From Plenodomus lindquistii (taxonomy: Eukaryota; Ascomycota; Dothideomycetes; Pleosporales; Leptosphaeriaceae), in contig JANUWI010000001.1 of assembly GCA_025504975.1 (NCBI GenBank), positions 868,001-932,000 on the forward strand: 64,000 nucleotides of DNA, read 5' to 3'. How positions within the stretch are numbered: position 1 is the first letter of the stretch; each line of letters starts with the position of its first letter. The notes below the pieces were generated by a model. It ran no database searches, was not told the DNA's origin, and saw only the letters and a program-made list of their open reading frames with translations. Below, in pieces: positions 45,538 to 57,240 of this stretch. A program made the position numbers and the translations under genes.

Positions 45538-46535
45538 CGAATCATGTTGTCGAAGCACCCCCCTTCTGCTGTCATTGCATTATCAATGTACAATGTTCTA
45601 GTTAGATATATTAAGTCTACATATTAGGCGAGACCGACTCATGACATGGCGAAATTCAATAAAAACTTTTGCATTGTCGGCTTGGTCAGAAAAATTCCAT
45701 TACTCTGCCAGAATCTTCCACCCACGCTCTACACAGCTACTGTAGAGTACTACTGAGAGGCAGGGGTCCACGCAAAGGAACCATAGATCCGCGGGCGCGG
45801 ATTCACCCGAGTAGCGCCAACGCCAGTCGCAATAGGGCTGATTAGAAGTACGGGTTCACATGCACGACACGCAGCATCGGGCCTAGATTCGGTTCGGCTT
45901 CGTTCGATGGAAAAATTGTGGATAATGTACTTGATGGGCTAGCCGCGCTATCAATCCACGTGGCTCCGCGGAGCGAGGTCAGCATGAAATGGCAAACAAT
46001 TTGCGAGATTAGGCCACCATGATTGTTCTTCAGAGGACCGTAAGACCCTTCACAGAGGCAATGATGCAATGATTTTTCAAGCGTGATCTGTTTTCATTCG
46101 CTATTTCTGACGTATTATCTCGTCATTGGGAGATTTACTCATGATGATGGAGACATGATGATCGTGTGAATTTGGGAACAAGTTTTGTCATGTTACCTGC
46201 TGATCCAAGCGTCTCTTTGGTCAAAGTGCCAGGGTAAACAGGGCGACGTGTATGCGAGTCATGAACACCCAACCGCTTCAAGTTGGAGGTTGTGACCCAA
46301 GTATCTCGTGTAAATGTCTCCTCTCCAGTAAATGCACCCGAACTCCTCGCTGAAGGGACAAAAGAAAAGGTAGAAGTGTGAAGAGAGGCTGGAAACCAAA
46401 AAAAGAGCATCGGTGATTGCTGATGCGTACACCATGTCGATGGCTTGTGGCCGTAAATTCCATAACAACCGGGTGTATCATGGCCGCAATGGACCGTAAG
46501 GAGAGACCAGAAGAGGAAACTCACATCACTAGCAA
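45538..46535. other. Convergent 3' intergenic region
   Basis: No gene recognised. Minus-strand frames at 46135-46644 overlap the end of the next gene and look like shadows. Confidence 0.5.
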
Positions 46536-47519
46536 CTATGATGCAGTCCAACCCAAACCAGTGGGCGAGATGTCGTGGATACTGGCCAGGCGCTTGCTCT
46601 TCTCGTTGAGGTTCATGACGATGCACTTCTTCTCGGCCCAGCAATTCTCGAAGTCGTTCATAACATCAGCAGAGTAGTTGCCGGTACGCTTGGCCTCATG
46701 CCACTCAGTGTCCACCTTGTGGCACTTGTGACGAAGACGGGGTAGTGCCTCAGTGTGTAGGTGGGAGAGCTCGGTCGCGAAGTAGGCATCATGGGGTTCC
46801 ATGGGGGTGGAGAAGGAATGGTCACGGGGTCGGCTAGGCTGGTTGAAGAGTTCAGGAGGACCCAGGGAGATAGGTGATACGGGCACAGCTTGAGCGCAAC
46901 TGGAGGACGTGGCAGGTGAGGCACATTCCGACTGCGACTGCGACCCAAACGATCCTTCAGTGATAGGTGAGGAGATACCGGACTGGAAGACGCTGCTTGC
47001 GTTGCTAACGGTGCGGAAGTTGCGGGGGGGAAGATCCTCGAGCTTAACCAGCAGTTCATCCATGGGGACCTTGGCCTCGTGGCTGCCAGCGGAGCTGCCC
47101 TCGGCCTGCTTGTCAAGACGCTCGAAGCCTAGAGTCTTTAGCGATTGGTCCAATCGTGGAGGGTTGGGTGTGAATATCGCGCAATGGCTAGCCAATCGCA
47201 GAAGGTGCACACGTCGTACAGTGGAAATGAAAAACTTACCAGTCAGGACAGCTGCACCAGAGTGCTGAACATCAGCCAGACTTGACCGAACCTCAACGGG
47301 TAGGCAGTTCCAGAGGTCTTGAGGGATCAACCATGGACGGAGGTGAGCCGGGTTGTAGCTGAAGGCATCGCTGTCCTTGGGGCATGGAGTACGAGGTGAA
47401 TCGAGGTGAGAGGTAGACCTTGAAAGAGAAGATGCGACGCTCTTGCGACTCGAACTACGACGAGTCTTGGTGGGCTTTGGGTCATGGTAAATGGGGTTTG
47501 CAGTCGGAGTAGTCGGCAT
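46536..47519 (-). CDS. Unknown Ser-rich conserved-looking fungal protein
   Basis: Function not recognised. Exons 47519-47240 and 47128-46536 give 290 residues; the 111-nt intron (donor GTAAGT, end GACTCTAG) is a multiple of three and free of stops. I prefer the spliced form because it joins GAAVLTG to FERLDKQ smoothly and the splice signals are strong. Blocks that look conserved in nature are PWLIPQDLWNCLPVEVRSSL, DELLVKLEDLPPRNFRTVSN and a C-terminal helix-rich part (LHTEALPRLRHKCHKVDTEW, then MNDFENCWAEKKCIVM). The N-terminus is basic and Ser-rich (KTRRSSSRKS). No signal peptide or membrane helix. Confidence 0.65.
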   Translation of the reverse strand: MPTTPTANPIYHDPKPTKTRRSSSRKSVASSLSRSTSHLDSPRTPCPKDSDAFSYNPAHLRPWLIPQDLWNCLPVEVRSSLADVQHSGAAVLTGKFFISTVRRVHLLRLASHCAIFTPNPPRLDQSLKTLGFERLDKQAEGSSAGSHEAKVPMDELLVKLEDLPPRNFRTVSNASSVFQSGISSPITEGSFGSQSQSECASPATSSSCAQAVPVSPISLGPPELFNQPSRPRDHSFSTPMEPHDAYFATELSHLHTEALPRLRHKCHKVDTEWHEAKRTGNYSADVMNDFENCWAEKKCIVMNLNEKSKRLASIHDISPTGLGWTAS

Positions 47520-49076
47520 GGCTGCAGAGGCGGTTGCTGTGTTGTTGATAGGCGGTATGTCAAGGGAGCTCGAGGAGTGCGAGGTTGGGGTGGGCTGTGA
47601 AGTTGCACCTGTCTAGAGGTTTCTGAAAGGAGTGTGGGTTTATGTAGGCCGCGACAAGAGGGGAAGAGGCCAGGGCGGTGGGGCGGATGTGAGAGGGTGG
47701 AGGTGAAGGGGGGTGAGAGATCGCGATGAAGCTGATGATCGGAAAGTAAACACAGCCAGTGTGGAGGCGGAAGGCGCGACTGTGGCTTTGCAGTGATTTG
47801 GGCCAGAATCGGGTTGGGCTTTCCGTCGTAATCTGACGTAGCGCAATCGTCAATTGCCAACCTGTCGCAACGGGCAAGTGTCAGAGCAACGACTTGGTGC
47901 CAAGTGAAGGGCTACCATTGGTCAGCGCCGGCTCACGGCTACACTATGTGAACAACATTGTGGGCGCGGAACAATCAAGGGAACCATGGACGACGCCCAA
48001 TTCGTCGGGCTCTGCTGCCAGTCGCCTGCGCCGTGGTATTGCGACTGCCTTACTGCGACGCAAGACGATCCTGAAACGTACAGGGCCGGCAGCTGGGCCA
48101 AGCCCTCCCTGTGGACGCCGCTGGGCGAGACGATGCGCCTCATTCTATTCTTGAGTGTTGAGGGACAAAACAGGGACTCACCAAATCAACGTCAGCATCA
48201 ATGGTCCAAGATGCGTAGCTCGGAATTAGCCGGATTCGTTTGCAAAAAGGCGCCAACAGCGCAGGTGCCGGATGCAGCCACAGATGGTGGGACCCTTGTT
48301 CAAGACTGCAACCTGGAGAAAGTCTGTGTGCGTGGCCTGGTTATTGTCGGGCTGTCGATCAGTGAGATGTCGTAGGACCAGCGTTGGCTGCCCAAGGCGC
48401 TATGGAGGCAATCAAACTTACCGTGCGTGTGAAGTGACGCTCGAGTAATTCGGGGGCCAACGGCTATCTCGACGAGGCGGTGTGGTGCAGAGTGAAGAAG
48501 CTAGAAAGTTCGAAGATGAGGCTGGGACGTATTGGAAAATGCATGGAAAGATCAAGAAGCAGTACACGGTACATCTAATATCCCAGATGCGCGTAGCTTG
48601 CGAACTAGTACCTACTTGCCCATGGCTCGCATCACCACACCAACATCGCAAATCACACTCGGGTGCCCAACCTCTCTCGATTGTACTTCTGCTTGCAGTC
48701 AGTTTGCTAAGGTGACGGTCGAATTTACCAGGCCGCTTAAATGGCAGTCCCAACAAGTGCAACACAGGAAGCAAATGATAGGCGAACGAGATACAGTCAT
48801 CCGATTTTGATTGGGTCGTTCTCACAGGGCAAAACGTTGTTGCACCCGGTCAACGGCGCAACACACCTTCTGTGATAAGTGTATAACCTGTTCGACCTGA
48901 TCGCTTGCGCCATTCACAAGCCACGACTTTCCTCAGATTAGCCACATGTAGCCCAACACCGGTCAATCTTGTCAAGTTGTATCTCATAGATTGCACCGTG
49001 TCGCTGGCTTGCCAGATGAGAATGTTTGTGCAGTGCTTATTCGAGCCTGTCGACACATGATTAGCTCGACCTCGCA
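47520..49076. other. Intergenic, no gene seen
   Basis: 1.6 kb between the unknown Ser-rich gene and the 3' end of Pin1. A 130-codon plus-strand frame (47986-48375) shows no motif and no clear coding character. Confidence 0.5.
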
Positions 49077-49772
49077 TCACATCAATGGTACCAACCTTTG
49101 GATCAAGTGGATCCCCGAAGCTGTTGCGACGACTCCACTGACTTCGCCTTTCTGCAAAGCAAAAGCCGCCTCCTCAAACTCCTTTTGCATGTCGCCTCGA
49201 CCGAAGAAACCCCTAGCAGCCGTAAGCGGGTGTTGGTTGCATCATGTCAAGACTACCGAGACTTACAAGTCGCCACCCTTGCGAGCACTGCTGCAGTCCG
49301 ACTCTGTTGTGGCCAATTCTGAGAGTGATTTGGGGACGACGCCGGCCGTGGGTTCCTTGCCCGTCTCGTATGCTTGGATTTGCTTCTGGTATTCCTCGAT
49401 CAACTTTATGGCATCGGCTTTGGTGCGCACAATCTTGGGTTCCCGCCAACTAGCGGGGCGTCTGCTCTCTGCGTGCTTGACGAGAAGGTGTGCGCATCGG
49501 ATCTTGTCCTTGGTTGGAGCAAAGGCCGCTGGCGGGACACCCTTTGAGCTGTGATGGGCGGCCATGTACGCCTTGAGCAACTCTGGGTCGGTTCCTGCAG
49601 GAGGCTCCCATCGCGAGTCCTTGGTCGCAGCCTGGAAGTAGTATGGGAGGTTCTTGGTGTTGGAGCGGCGCACCTCCCAGCCCTCGGGGAGGCCAGTCTG
49701 CTCTGAAGACTGCGCACTGGTTAGTCGTGCGTGTGGCGGATGGGGCACGGGACCGTCTTTCACACATACCAT
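49077..49772 (-). CDS. ESS1: Peptidyl-prolyl cis-trans isomerase Pin1/Ess1
   Basis: Parvulin that isomerises phospho-Ser/Thr-Pro bonds, including those in the RNA polymerase II C-terminal domain. Exons 49772-49770, 49709-49267 and 49212-49077 give 193 residues. The first coding exon appears to be only the ATG, directly followed by GTATGT. Residues 6-38 are the WW domain (LPEGWEVRRSNTKNLPYYF to SRWEPP). The parvulin domain begins KDKIRCAHLLVKH, with a phosphate-binding Arg pair after it (SRRPASWREP), then GGDLGFFGRGDMQKEFEEAAF and VATASGIHLIQRL. The final residues are uncertain: a GTACCA after RL could start another intron (CTAAT branch, TCGACAG end), which would replace VPLM with a different tail. 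Confidence 0.9.
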
Positions 49773-50212
49773 TTCTGCTTTGGTCTATGTGGAATGAACA
49801 GATGAACAGGCAGGTGCAGTGTAGCAGTGGTCAAGTCAAATTGCACGAGTGTGGACAGCAGCGAAGAGATTTCAGATCACGTAAATGCAAGTTGCAGCGA
49901 CGTCGAGGCGTGCAGGGCGGTTGATGGGACGATCGGCGCAAGCTCGATGCGGGGACACTGACTGGGCAACCAGTTGTGTTGCTTTCTGACAAAGTTCCCT
50001 AGACTAGCGCCACCCAATTGCGGCGCAACGGCGGTCCGCTGCCCTCGAGGCCTCAGCTTCGTTCTCGTTCCTGCTTCTTTATTATCCCCCGCGCCAGACA
50101 ACAACACAGCCACGGCCTCGACCACGACTCCCACCCCGCCTGCATACGTGCTACCGTACACACAGAGAACGCACTCGACCTCCACCGGCACACCACTTGC
50201 GCCCACAGCACC
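49773..50212. other. Divergent promoter Pin1 / RPB9
   Basis: 440 bases between two genes that both act with RNA polymerase II. No clear motif seen. Confidence 0.5.
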
Positions 50213-51032
50213 ATGTCGTCGCCTGCACAGATGGGAGGAGGCGCAAAGGGTGGAAAGGAGCCTATCCTCTTCCGCTTCTGCTCGGAATGGTGACTGCCTG
50301 GCCCCCCGGCACAGCACGTCGCATTGTTGCTAACGCTTCGCAGCTCCAATCTGCTCTTCCCCCGCGAAGACCGCGCCGAGAACAAGCTGCTGTTCGCCTG
50401 CAGAACATGTTCCTTCACCGAAGAAGCCCCCTCGTCGTGCGTCATGCGCCATGAAATCGCGTCCACCGTCGGAGCCACAGCCGGTGTCACGGCAGAGGTT
50501 GCACAAGATCCTACGGTTCGTCTCCCCGAATATGACTCGCAGGCCGCCCTCAACGAGGAGATGCCCTGCTGCACAATGTGCGGTATGCCCATCATGTGCG
50601 CCGAGTGCGGCGAGGAGTCTGCCCCTGGCTACGCGCTCGAAGTCATAGAAGACGAGCCGCCTGCAGAGCCCCAGCAAGAGCGGTACATGGATGATGATGA
50701 CGACGACGATGACGATGAGGACATGGAGGACCAAGATTCCTCATGACACCATCTACACACTGTACTGTTGCTTGCTAGCTCCTGAGCCTGCTTGCTGACT
50801 GTGTCTGTGTCTAGTTACCTCGCATTGCGAAGCAGTGCATGGAGTGCGGCGAGAACGAGGCCGTCTTCTTCCAGAGCCAGCAGCGGACTGCGGATACTGG
50901 CATGGTAGGTTAGCGCTTTGCATTGTAAGGCCCTACTAACTTTGTCAGGCACTCTACTACGTATGTTGCGGATGCGGTGCTGTCGCACGCCCTTCAGACA
51001 ACAAGGACGCCCCATCGGCGGCGGCGGCTTGA
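50213..51032 (+). CDS. RPB9: RNA polymerase II subunit RPB9
   Basis: Small zinc-ribbon subunit needed for transcription fidelity. Exons 50213-50289, 50344-50515, 50815-50904 and 50949-51032 give 140 residues. Zinc ribbon 1 is FRFCSECSNLLFPRED, then FACRTCSF; ribbon 2 is KQCMECGENEAVFFQSQQ, then YYVCCGCG. Splicing the 299-nt third gap (donor GTTCGT, CTGAC branch, TGTCTAG end) joins QDPT to LPRIAKQC, as in the family. If that intron is kept, the frame continues to a stop at 50746. It then yields a 140-residue alternative lacking ribbon 2. A short Gly-rich N-terminal extension and an Ala-rich C-terminal tail are unusual. Confidence 0.92.
50516..50814 (+). other. RPB9 intron with in-frame open reading frame
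   Basis: Reading through from exon 2 gives 76 more codons before TGA: a Cys pair block (CCTMCGMPIMCAECGEE) and an acidic tail of nine Asp plus Glu residues. The sequence looks protein-like and not random, yet proper RPB9 requires its removal. Confidence 0.6.
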
Positions 51033-51215
51033 TGGCAAAAGACTCGGTGACACATGCATTGGGCGGCGTATGACTTTATGATTTCAATTACAGGCGTTGA
51101 GGGAAATGTCCTTCCGATACCCGTGGATATTTTGCACTGGCATAAATATATTTTACACGTCTTCCCTGCACTCCATAGACTCCTGAAAATGCATCATGTT
51201 CCTCGAACATGTCGT

Positions 51216-51731
51216 TTATACGTGCATGGGTGCCAGTGACAAGATCTTGGACCACTGTGCCCGCCTCAGCTCTCCGGCGACGACGCCACTGACTCTTGAG
51301 CCGATGGGCTCGCCGGCCTTGTTGATGAGGACGCAAGCATTGTCGTCAAACTTGACGACGCTGCCATCTGGCCGCTGCCACTTCTTCGCTGTGCGTACTA
51401 CGACTGCGTGTCGCACGTCTCCTCGGCGTACTTTGTTTGCTGCGCTGATGGAGACGCTGTTGCCAGTCTCTGGGCCGAAGTTTCGCTGTTTCTTGACGAC
51501 GACTACTATGCGGTCACCTAGTCCCGTCAGCCCCCAACGCCCGCCACATTGAGCAACCAAGGGATACACACCAACCTTGGCCGGCCGTTTTGATCGCAAA
51601 ACATTGACGCACTCGACAATGGCCGCGCCGGAGTTGTCGATGCAGTTGACGAGGGTCTAGAATGCAGTGCATGAGTAGCCGCTCCTCCACCGCCACGACG
51701 CAGGAACCGTGCATACCTTGAGTTGTATCAT
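51216..51731 (-). CDS. MRPL38: Mitochondrial large-subunit ribosomal protein uL14m (Mrpl38)
   Basis: Core protein of the mitochondrial large ribosomal subunit near the subunit interface. Exons 51731-51717, 51656-51572 and 51517-51216 give 133 residues, close to bacterial L14. Order of motifs: MIQLKTLVNCIDNSGAAIVE, then CVNVLRSKRPAKVGDRIVVVV, then GDVRHAVVVRTAKKWQRPDGS and FDDNACVLINKAGEPIGSR, ending GELRRAQWSKILSLAPMHV. Each joint keeps frame and restores family sequence (donors GTATGC and GTGTGT). It has no separate presequence, as is common for this protein. It converges on RPB9 and shares a 490-base divergent promoter with Set9. Confidence 0.93.
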
Positions 51732-52217
51732 CGTGGCTGCCTCTGTATTAATAACACGACCCTCGTCGTCGCAGACAGTGTTTTGCTTGGTGAAGCGTCG
51801 TGTCGCAAGTAAGTTTGCAGCCACGACGTCGGCGCGTCGGCACATGGGCGCCTGCTCCACGAAACGAACAAGGCCAGTCACATGACCACTCACCCGCCCA
51901 GCCCATGCATTCATTGAGCCTCCCGGCCTTGCGCCATTTGAGTGATCGCGTCGGGTCCTCTCTCGCCTGCCCCCGTGCGGTGCCGCTCCTTCCTGTCTGC
52001 CCTCTGTCTGCTATTGTCGCTCACTGCCGCCTTCCCTGTTGTTGCGCTGCCGCTATTGTTGTTCTTTGTGTTCCATCCTTGGCCGTCGCTCCTTCTTTGC
52101 CAGCAGACGTGCTCGACGTCAGCCCCAGCCCCAGCCCCTGTCTCCAATTCCGAGCCTCCACGGCCGATAGCCATCACATACAGTCTGGAGCGCCACCACT
52201 ACGACCGCGTTGCCACC
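51732..52217. other. Divergent promoter uL14m / Set9
   Basis: CT-rich toward the Set9 start. Open frames here are composition artefacts. Confidence 0.5.
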
Positions 52218-54270
52218 ATGGCGCCGCCGCGAGGGGAGAAGACGGGAGGCAAGGCCAAGCTCACGCTCGAGACACTGGCGCAGTACGACGATCTGATCAC
52301 AGACGCTCTGGTCGACAAGGTAGGCCGACTGCTGCGACGCCACGACCCTGCCCGTCTAACAGTGCGCGTAGGTCTACTACTGGACCATCATTCGCAAGAA
52401 CCGCGGCGGCCGATTCACCTCGATGCGCGGCCTGCACGAGGAGGACATTGCCGACATCCTGCGCCGCCATGTCATCTGGAACAAGGACCCAACCGAGGCT
52501 GTGCAGAAGCTGCTGCAACTGCCGGGGCTGCGCAAGTTCATGGCCGGGCTGAAGAATGAACGGGATCAGGACAACTTCAAGCGCCACCTCCGCCGCTACG
52601 TCAACATTTACATGCCCGACTGCCCCTTCGAAGTCACCACGACCAACCGCTACACCATCACCGAGCACGAGGCCTCGATTACCGCGCGCCGCGACATCAA
52701 TGCCCGAGAGGAGATCAAGTACCTGACGGGGGTGCAGGTCGGCCTGACCGAGGAGCAGGAGAAGACGCTGGAGCAGCAGAGCAAGGACTTCAGCCTTGTC
52801 TACTCGAGCAGGACGAAGACGCGTTCACTGTTTCTCGGGCCTGCGCGCTTTGCCAATCACGATTGCGACTCCAATGCAAAGCTTGTCACAAAGGGAAACA
52901 TGGGCATGCAGATTGTGGCGGTCAAGCCTATCGATGAGGGAGAGGAGATCACGGTATCCTACGGCGACGACTACTTTGGCGACGACAACGAGGAGTGCCT
53001 TTGTCATACGTGTGAGGTGCGTCAACAAAACGGCTGGGCGCCGATGAAGCGCGTGGAAGAAAGTGAAGGGGAAGACAAAGACGAGACTGCCGAGCAAGCC
53101 GACCCTGAGCGGACGGATAACGACCAGCCTACGACTACCTCTCCAACGAAGAGGAAACGCGGCGAATCCATTGATCCAGAGTCCTCGCGAAATTCTACTC
53201 CTTCGCTGAAGCGCGTCCGAATCGAAAAGCCCTCTCCGCCTAAGCCGCGCGCATCGGAACATCTGCGAGAAGCGACCCTGAAGAAAGCACACAGCTTGTC
53301 GTCACTCCAGGAGTACATCCCGGTCTCAAGTGTCGAAGACCCTAGCACGAACCTATCAACCTCTCCCCAAAGCACGCGCGAGACTAGCAACGAGCAGCGG
53401 GACGGCCAGCTTCTGATACAAGTCGACGGTCGCAGCTCGTCAAGAGAAAACACCCCACAGTCCCCACTCTCCGGACAATCGCCAAAATCATCACACTCAA
53501 CAGACGCTACCTCAATCGACGACGATCACCTCACCGATATCCCCAACTCCGAAATTAAAGTCGAACCTGAGGTCATCCACACCCACCCAAACCTTGGCGT
53601 GGCCACCGTAAAGGAGGAAATCACAACGACAACGGTAAACGCCCCGTGGCCCTCCCCTCCCGCCGAAGAAGAAGACAACTCGTCCGATCTCAGCGATCTC
53701 TCCTCGAGCCTCGAATTTGACAGTGATTCCGAACAGATAGTCAAGCGCAAGCCGCGCCCTGTGCTCCGCACCACCCGCTCAAAATCGCGCTTCGAAGTAC
53801 AAAACTTCGGCACACCGGTCGCCATAGACGACGACGCCAGTGCCGAATACGTAGAGAACGAACGCCATCCCGGTGACTACATGACGAGTCACTCCCGCCT
53901 CTCAGCGAAATACAGTAAATGGGTTGAATGCTACACCTGCGACAGCTACTTTGTCCAACAAGATGGGTATCACACCCGTAAAGACTGTCCGAGGTGTGAA
54001 CGCCACAGCAAACTCTACGGTTTTGCATGGCCCAAGACAGAAAAGGAGGGTAAACATGATAAAGAAGAGCGGATCACGGACCATCGTACAGTGCACCGCT
54101 TTGTGGATCCAGACGAAGAGAAGCAGATTAAGCGCGAAAGACCAAAGAAGATGGTGAAACAGCAGTTGAGAGAACGCTTTTCGACTCCGGCGAGTGCAAG
54201 GACGAGTGCGAGTCAGAGTGTGGAAGTGGATAGTGGGAGGAAGAGGCGCAGGACAAGGAAGACGATGTAG
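52218..54270 (+). CDS. SET9: Histone H4-K20 methyltransferase Set9 (Suv4-20 type)
   Basis: Nuclear SET-domain enzyme that methylates histone H4 lysine 20 in DNA-damage signalling. Exons 52218-52319 and 52372-54270 give 666 residues. The N-terminal helical part (LAQYDDLITDALVDKVYYWT, then MRGLHEEDIADILRRHVI) is the Suv4-20/Set9 signature. SET motifs: MPDCPFEVTTTNRYT, ITARRDINAREEIKYLTG, RFANHDCDSNAKL (near 193, cofactor and knot) and ITVSYGDDYFG (near 228). The post-SET cysteines follow (CLCHTC). A long Ser/Pro/acidic linker leads to a second Cys block (ECYTCDSYF..DCPRCERH, near 554-577), a late feature typical of fungal Set9. The C-terminus is basic (RKRRRTRK). Confidence 0.94.
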
Positions 54271-55331
54271 GATGTCGAATTTCGTAGTACTCTGGCACTG
54301 GAGGGCAAGCGCAGACAGCATGCGATGTTTGTGTATGGACCGCGGGAGTTGGTATAGCAGCTTAAGAGTGAGGGCGTTGCATTGTTGGTATCTGGGGGAT
54401 TAGGTGGATACTCGCTTGAGTCGACGCTTCGGCGCCGTTTTCGGCTTTGCAGTTCTTGCGGGGATCTTAACGCGACATTTTTGGCGTTATTTATGGGTAG
54501 ATGTGCATTTAGCATACGCAGGCAGGACGCATGGCATACGCATGGTAGCAAGAGAGGGTTATGTATAATACGAGAGTAACGACGGGGAAGTTTAAACGGC
54601 GCGTATCCGTCCACACGATTCAGCACGAAAACATCAGGTCATTGCAATATTACTATGTACTCACAACTCGTCCAGGCCAGTCACGTAGAGCATGTGCAAT
54701 ATTACTGATACGAGCACTCACTACCTAAGTCGTCCTCCCTTGTTTCTCCCAGCTCAAGCTCAAACTAACAATTTCCGCACGCCGATGGCGAGATTTCAAA
54801 AAGCATCGTCTACCGACTGCACATTACGCAAGACACCCGTCAAGATCGACAGCACGTATAGCCCAAAGCCAACGAGAAGAACCACTCCAGTCTCGGCTGT
54901 ACTCATCAACAAAGACTATTCTATCTATTGTGTTCGTTGTTCGCGGTTGGACGGCCGACACTTTCGGGTCGCGGTAATTTGGGTAAATAGAAAACGCGAT
55001 TTGAGCAGTGAGGATATATAGGCAATTCCAGGGTAGAAGGCAAAGGTTGGAAAGTAAAGAGACTGATGTCATTGTGCGTGAATTGACGTGTGTGGCAAAG
55101 ATACAGTTTCTAAAGGGGAGAGATTTTCTGACAGGTGGTGGGAATTCTAGCCTGTGTGGGAGTACAAGGAGTAATGGAAGTTGTGTGTATAAGAATGTTT
55201 GTATGCCCATCACCATGGGGGTTTACACTTTGATGTTGCGAATTCCTCTTTTCTTTCACGGCGGGATAAGTCTCATCTATATGCAATCCATTTCCTCATC
55301 CACAATACCCACCCACAACACACCACACACC
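54271..55331. other. Intergenic, no gene seen
   Basis: 1 kb between Set9 and the secreted-protein gene; no coding signal beyond short frames. Confidence 0.55.
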
Positions 55332-56094
55332 ATGCGCCCCCATCCCCTCCCCTTCCTCTTCCTCCTTCCCACCCTCCTCCTTGCCGCCCCACCCACCCCT
55401 CCAAAAATCACCGCCCTCACCTTCTCCGGCACAGGCTGCCCCTCCTCCTCCTCCGGCTCCGTAACACCAGACTCGACCCTCCTAAGCGACACCGCCAGCT
55501 TCAGCTTCACCCAACTCCACGGCTCCAGCACAGACAATTGCGCACTGCACATCCAGTCCACGGGTGCAACGCCAGGGTGGCAAGTCGCGGTTCAGGAAGT
55601 CGAGTATAAAGGGGATGTAGCGCTGAGTGGGAAGAGTAGTTTGGATACTATTACGCAGGTATTTTGGAGTGAGAGGGCGGGGGATACGGTATGTTGACGT
55701 TCTTTCTTTTTCTTTTTCTTTTTCTTTTTTTTTTGCTGTTGCTTTTCTCGTATCTTTTTGATACCCTTTTTACTTACTTTTCCTTACTCTACACGTCATC
55801 CTCCTTATTTACTCCGTCTCATACGCCCCCCAGCTAACACCTACCCCCCCTTGCGATACCTAGGCAACATTGACTTCTACCCTCCCCAATCCTTCCCCTA
55901 ATACGCCCAATCCGCCCCTCACAACCGCCGTTACACTCCGCAGTAGCACATCCGACCTCGTATTCAGCAAATGCACGTCCAGCGATGGGAACCCTGGTAT
56001 CTTGAACGTCAATTTTCGACCCGTGGTGCAAGGAGTCGGTGGATCGTATGTGTTTAAACGCGGAAGGTGGGGGCTGGTTTGGAGGGCGTGTTAA
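55332..56094 (+). CDS. Small secreted protein, DUF4360-like
   Basis: Exons 55332-55688 and 55864-56094 give 195 residues. The first 20 residues (MRPHPLPFLFLLPTLLLAA) are a signal peptide. The mature part starts ITALTFSGTGCPSSSSGSV and ends LNVNFRPVVQG..RGRWGLVWRAC. The GTGCP opening and the W..W..C close resemble the DUF4360 family of small secreted fungal proteins, and the few cysteines could form disulphides. Function unknown; some family members are secreted during plant colonisation, but nothing here shows that. The intron is 175 nt, long for this window, with a CTTTTT-repeat near its 5' end. A longer frame starts 20 codons upstream of the chosen ATG but would bury the signal peptide. Confidence 0.75.
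55702..55734. repeat. T-rich CTTTTT microsatellite in an intron
   Basis: Several C-T5 units followed by a pure T run inside the intron of the secreted-protein gene. Confidence 0.75.
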
Positions 56095-57240
56095 ATCGTT
56101 TGGACATGTTAAACATGGACGAAACGGAGGAAAGAAATGCTCTTTGTGAAAGGGAGCTAGGAGATCACACTGTAGATAGCGACATCTGGAAAAGCTGCAA
56201 ATGTGTCACCCACGGTACGAAATATTATGCATGAGAAGCCACGGTCCCATCCGGGTATACTGAACAAAACGACAACTCGTCTGCATGTTCTAATCCCCCT
56301 TTGATTGCTAACTAGCCTACAAGAGACAAGACCTAGATTGTAGCACGGACTAGAACGTTGTAAAATGATATCGAGACACAATTTCTCCGAGTTTTTGGGA
56401 ATTCGGCGACTTGGTAACAAGGCAGCTGATCCGTAGGCATTCCAGCCTTACTCGACCTGGCTAAGTTCATACGCATCGTTGTCCACCTCTTCCAAGCCAC
56501 TGACCCACTGACTACCCAAAGAAACCTACACAGCGAGAGGGAGTCCTACATCTTCTCATCCGAGCAGCCGATCGCGTCACTAACCACACAAAACTGCTGC
56601 AAGACTTGATCCCACAACGTTTTTGAACGTCAAATGTGTAATGGGTTGTCGAAGAAGAGATGCACACAGAAGCTAGACATGTGGTTTGTTTGGACTTCAT
56701 ATATTTCAACCACCGCCCCTCGTACTACCTGCGACTCATCCCATCGTCCCCACAATCAATCATTATGCAGATGCAGAGATCATCAGGTATGTGTATCCGA
56801 CGCCCCAAACGCCCGAAGCAAGGACTACCACCCAAGAGAGAAAAGAAAGAGATACCGAAAAGCAGAAGCTCCAAGCAATACAAGAAAAAGAACAACAACT
56901 AATCATCGGAATCCAAACAAACAACTCATCATCTGCTTTTCCGTCCTTCGTATCCAACTGCGTGCAGACATTGACGTTAAGAAATGACTGTGCATGGTCG
57001 TGTGCGTGTGTATACAAATTCGTCCCCATCAACAACAGCGAAAGACCCACCGTCAAGGATGCACAGCACCCTTGCGTGACCCTCTTGTCCGTCTGCCTCG
57101 AAAGCCCATTTTGAGTCGATGCGATAGCGACGGAAAATGTCTGATCTGCAACAAGCGAAATCGCCAAGTAAGTGGATATCCAAGAAAGTAGTGAGCCGGT
57201 AGCGATAGCGATACCATGTGGGAGAGGGAAAGAAAGACGT
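56095..57240. other. Convergent 3' intergenic region
   Basis: 1.1 kb between the secreted-protein gene and the Bud4 3' end. Frames on both strands near 56630-57170 overlap each other and show no family. Confidence 0.5.
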
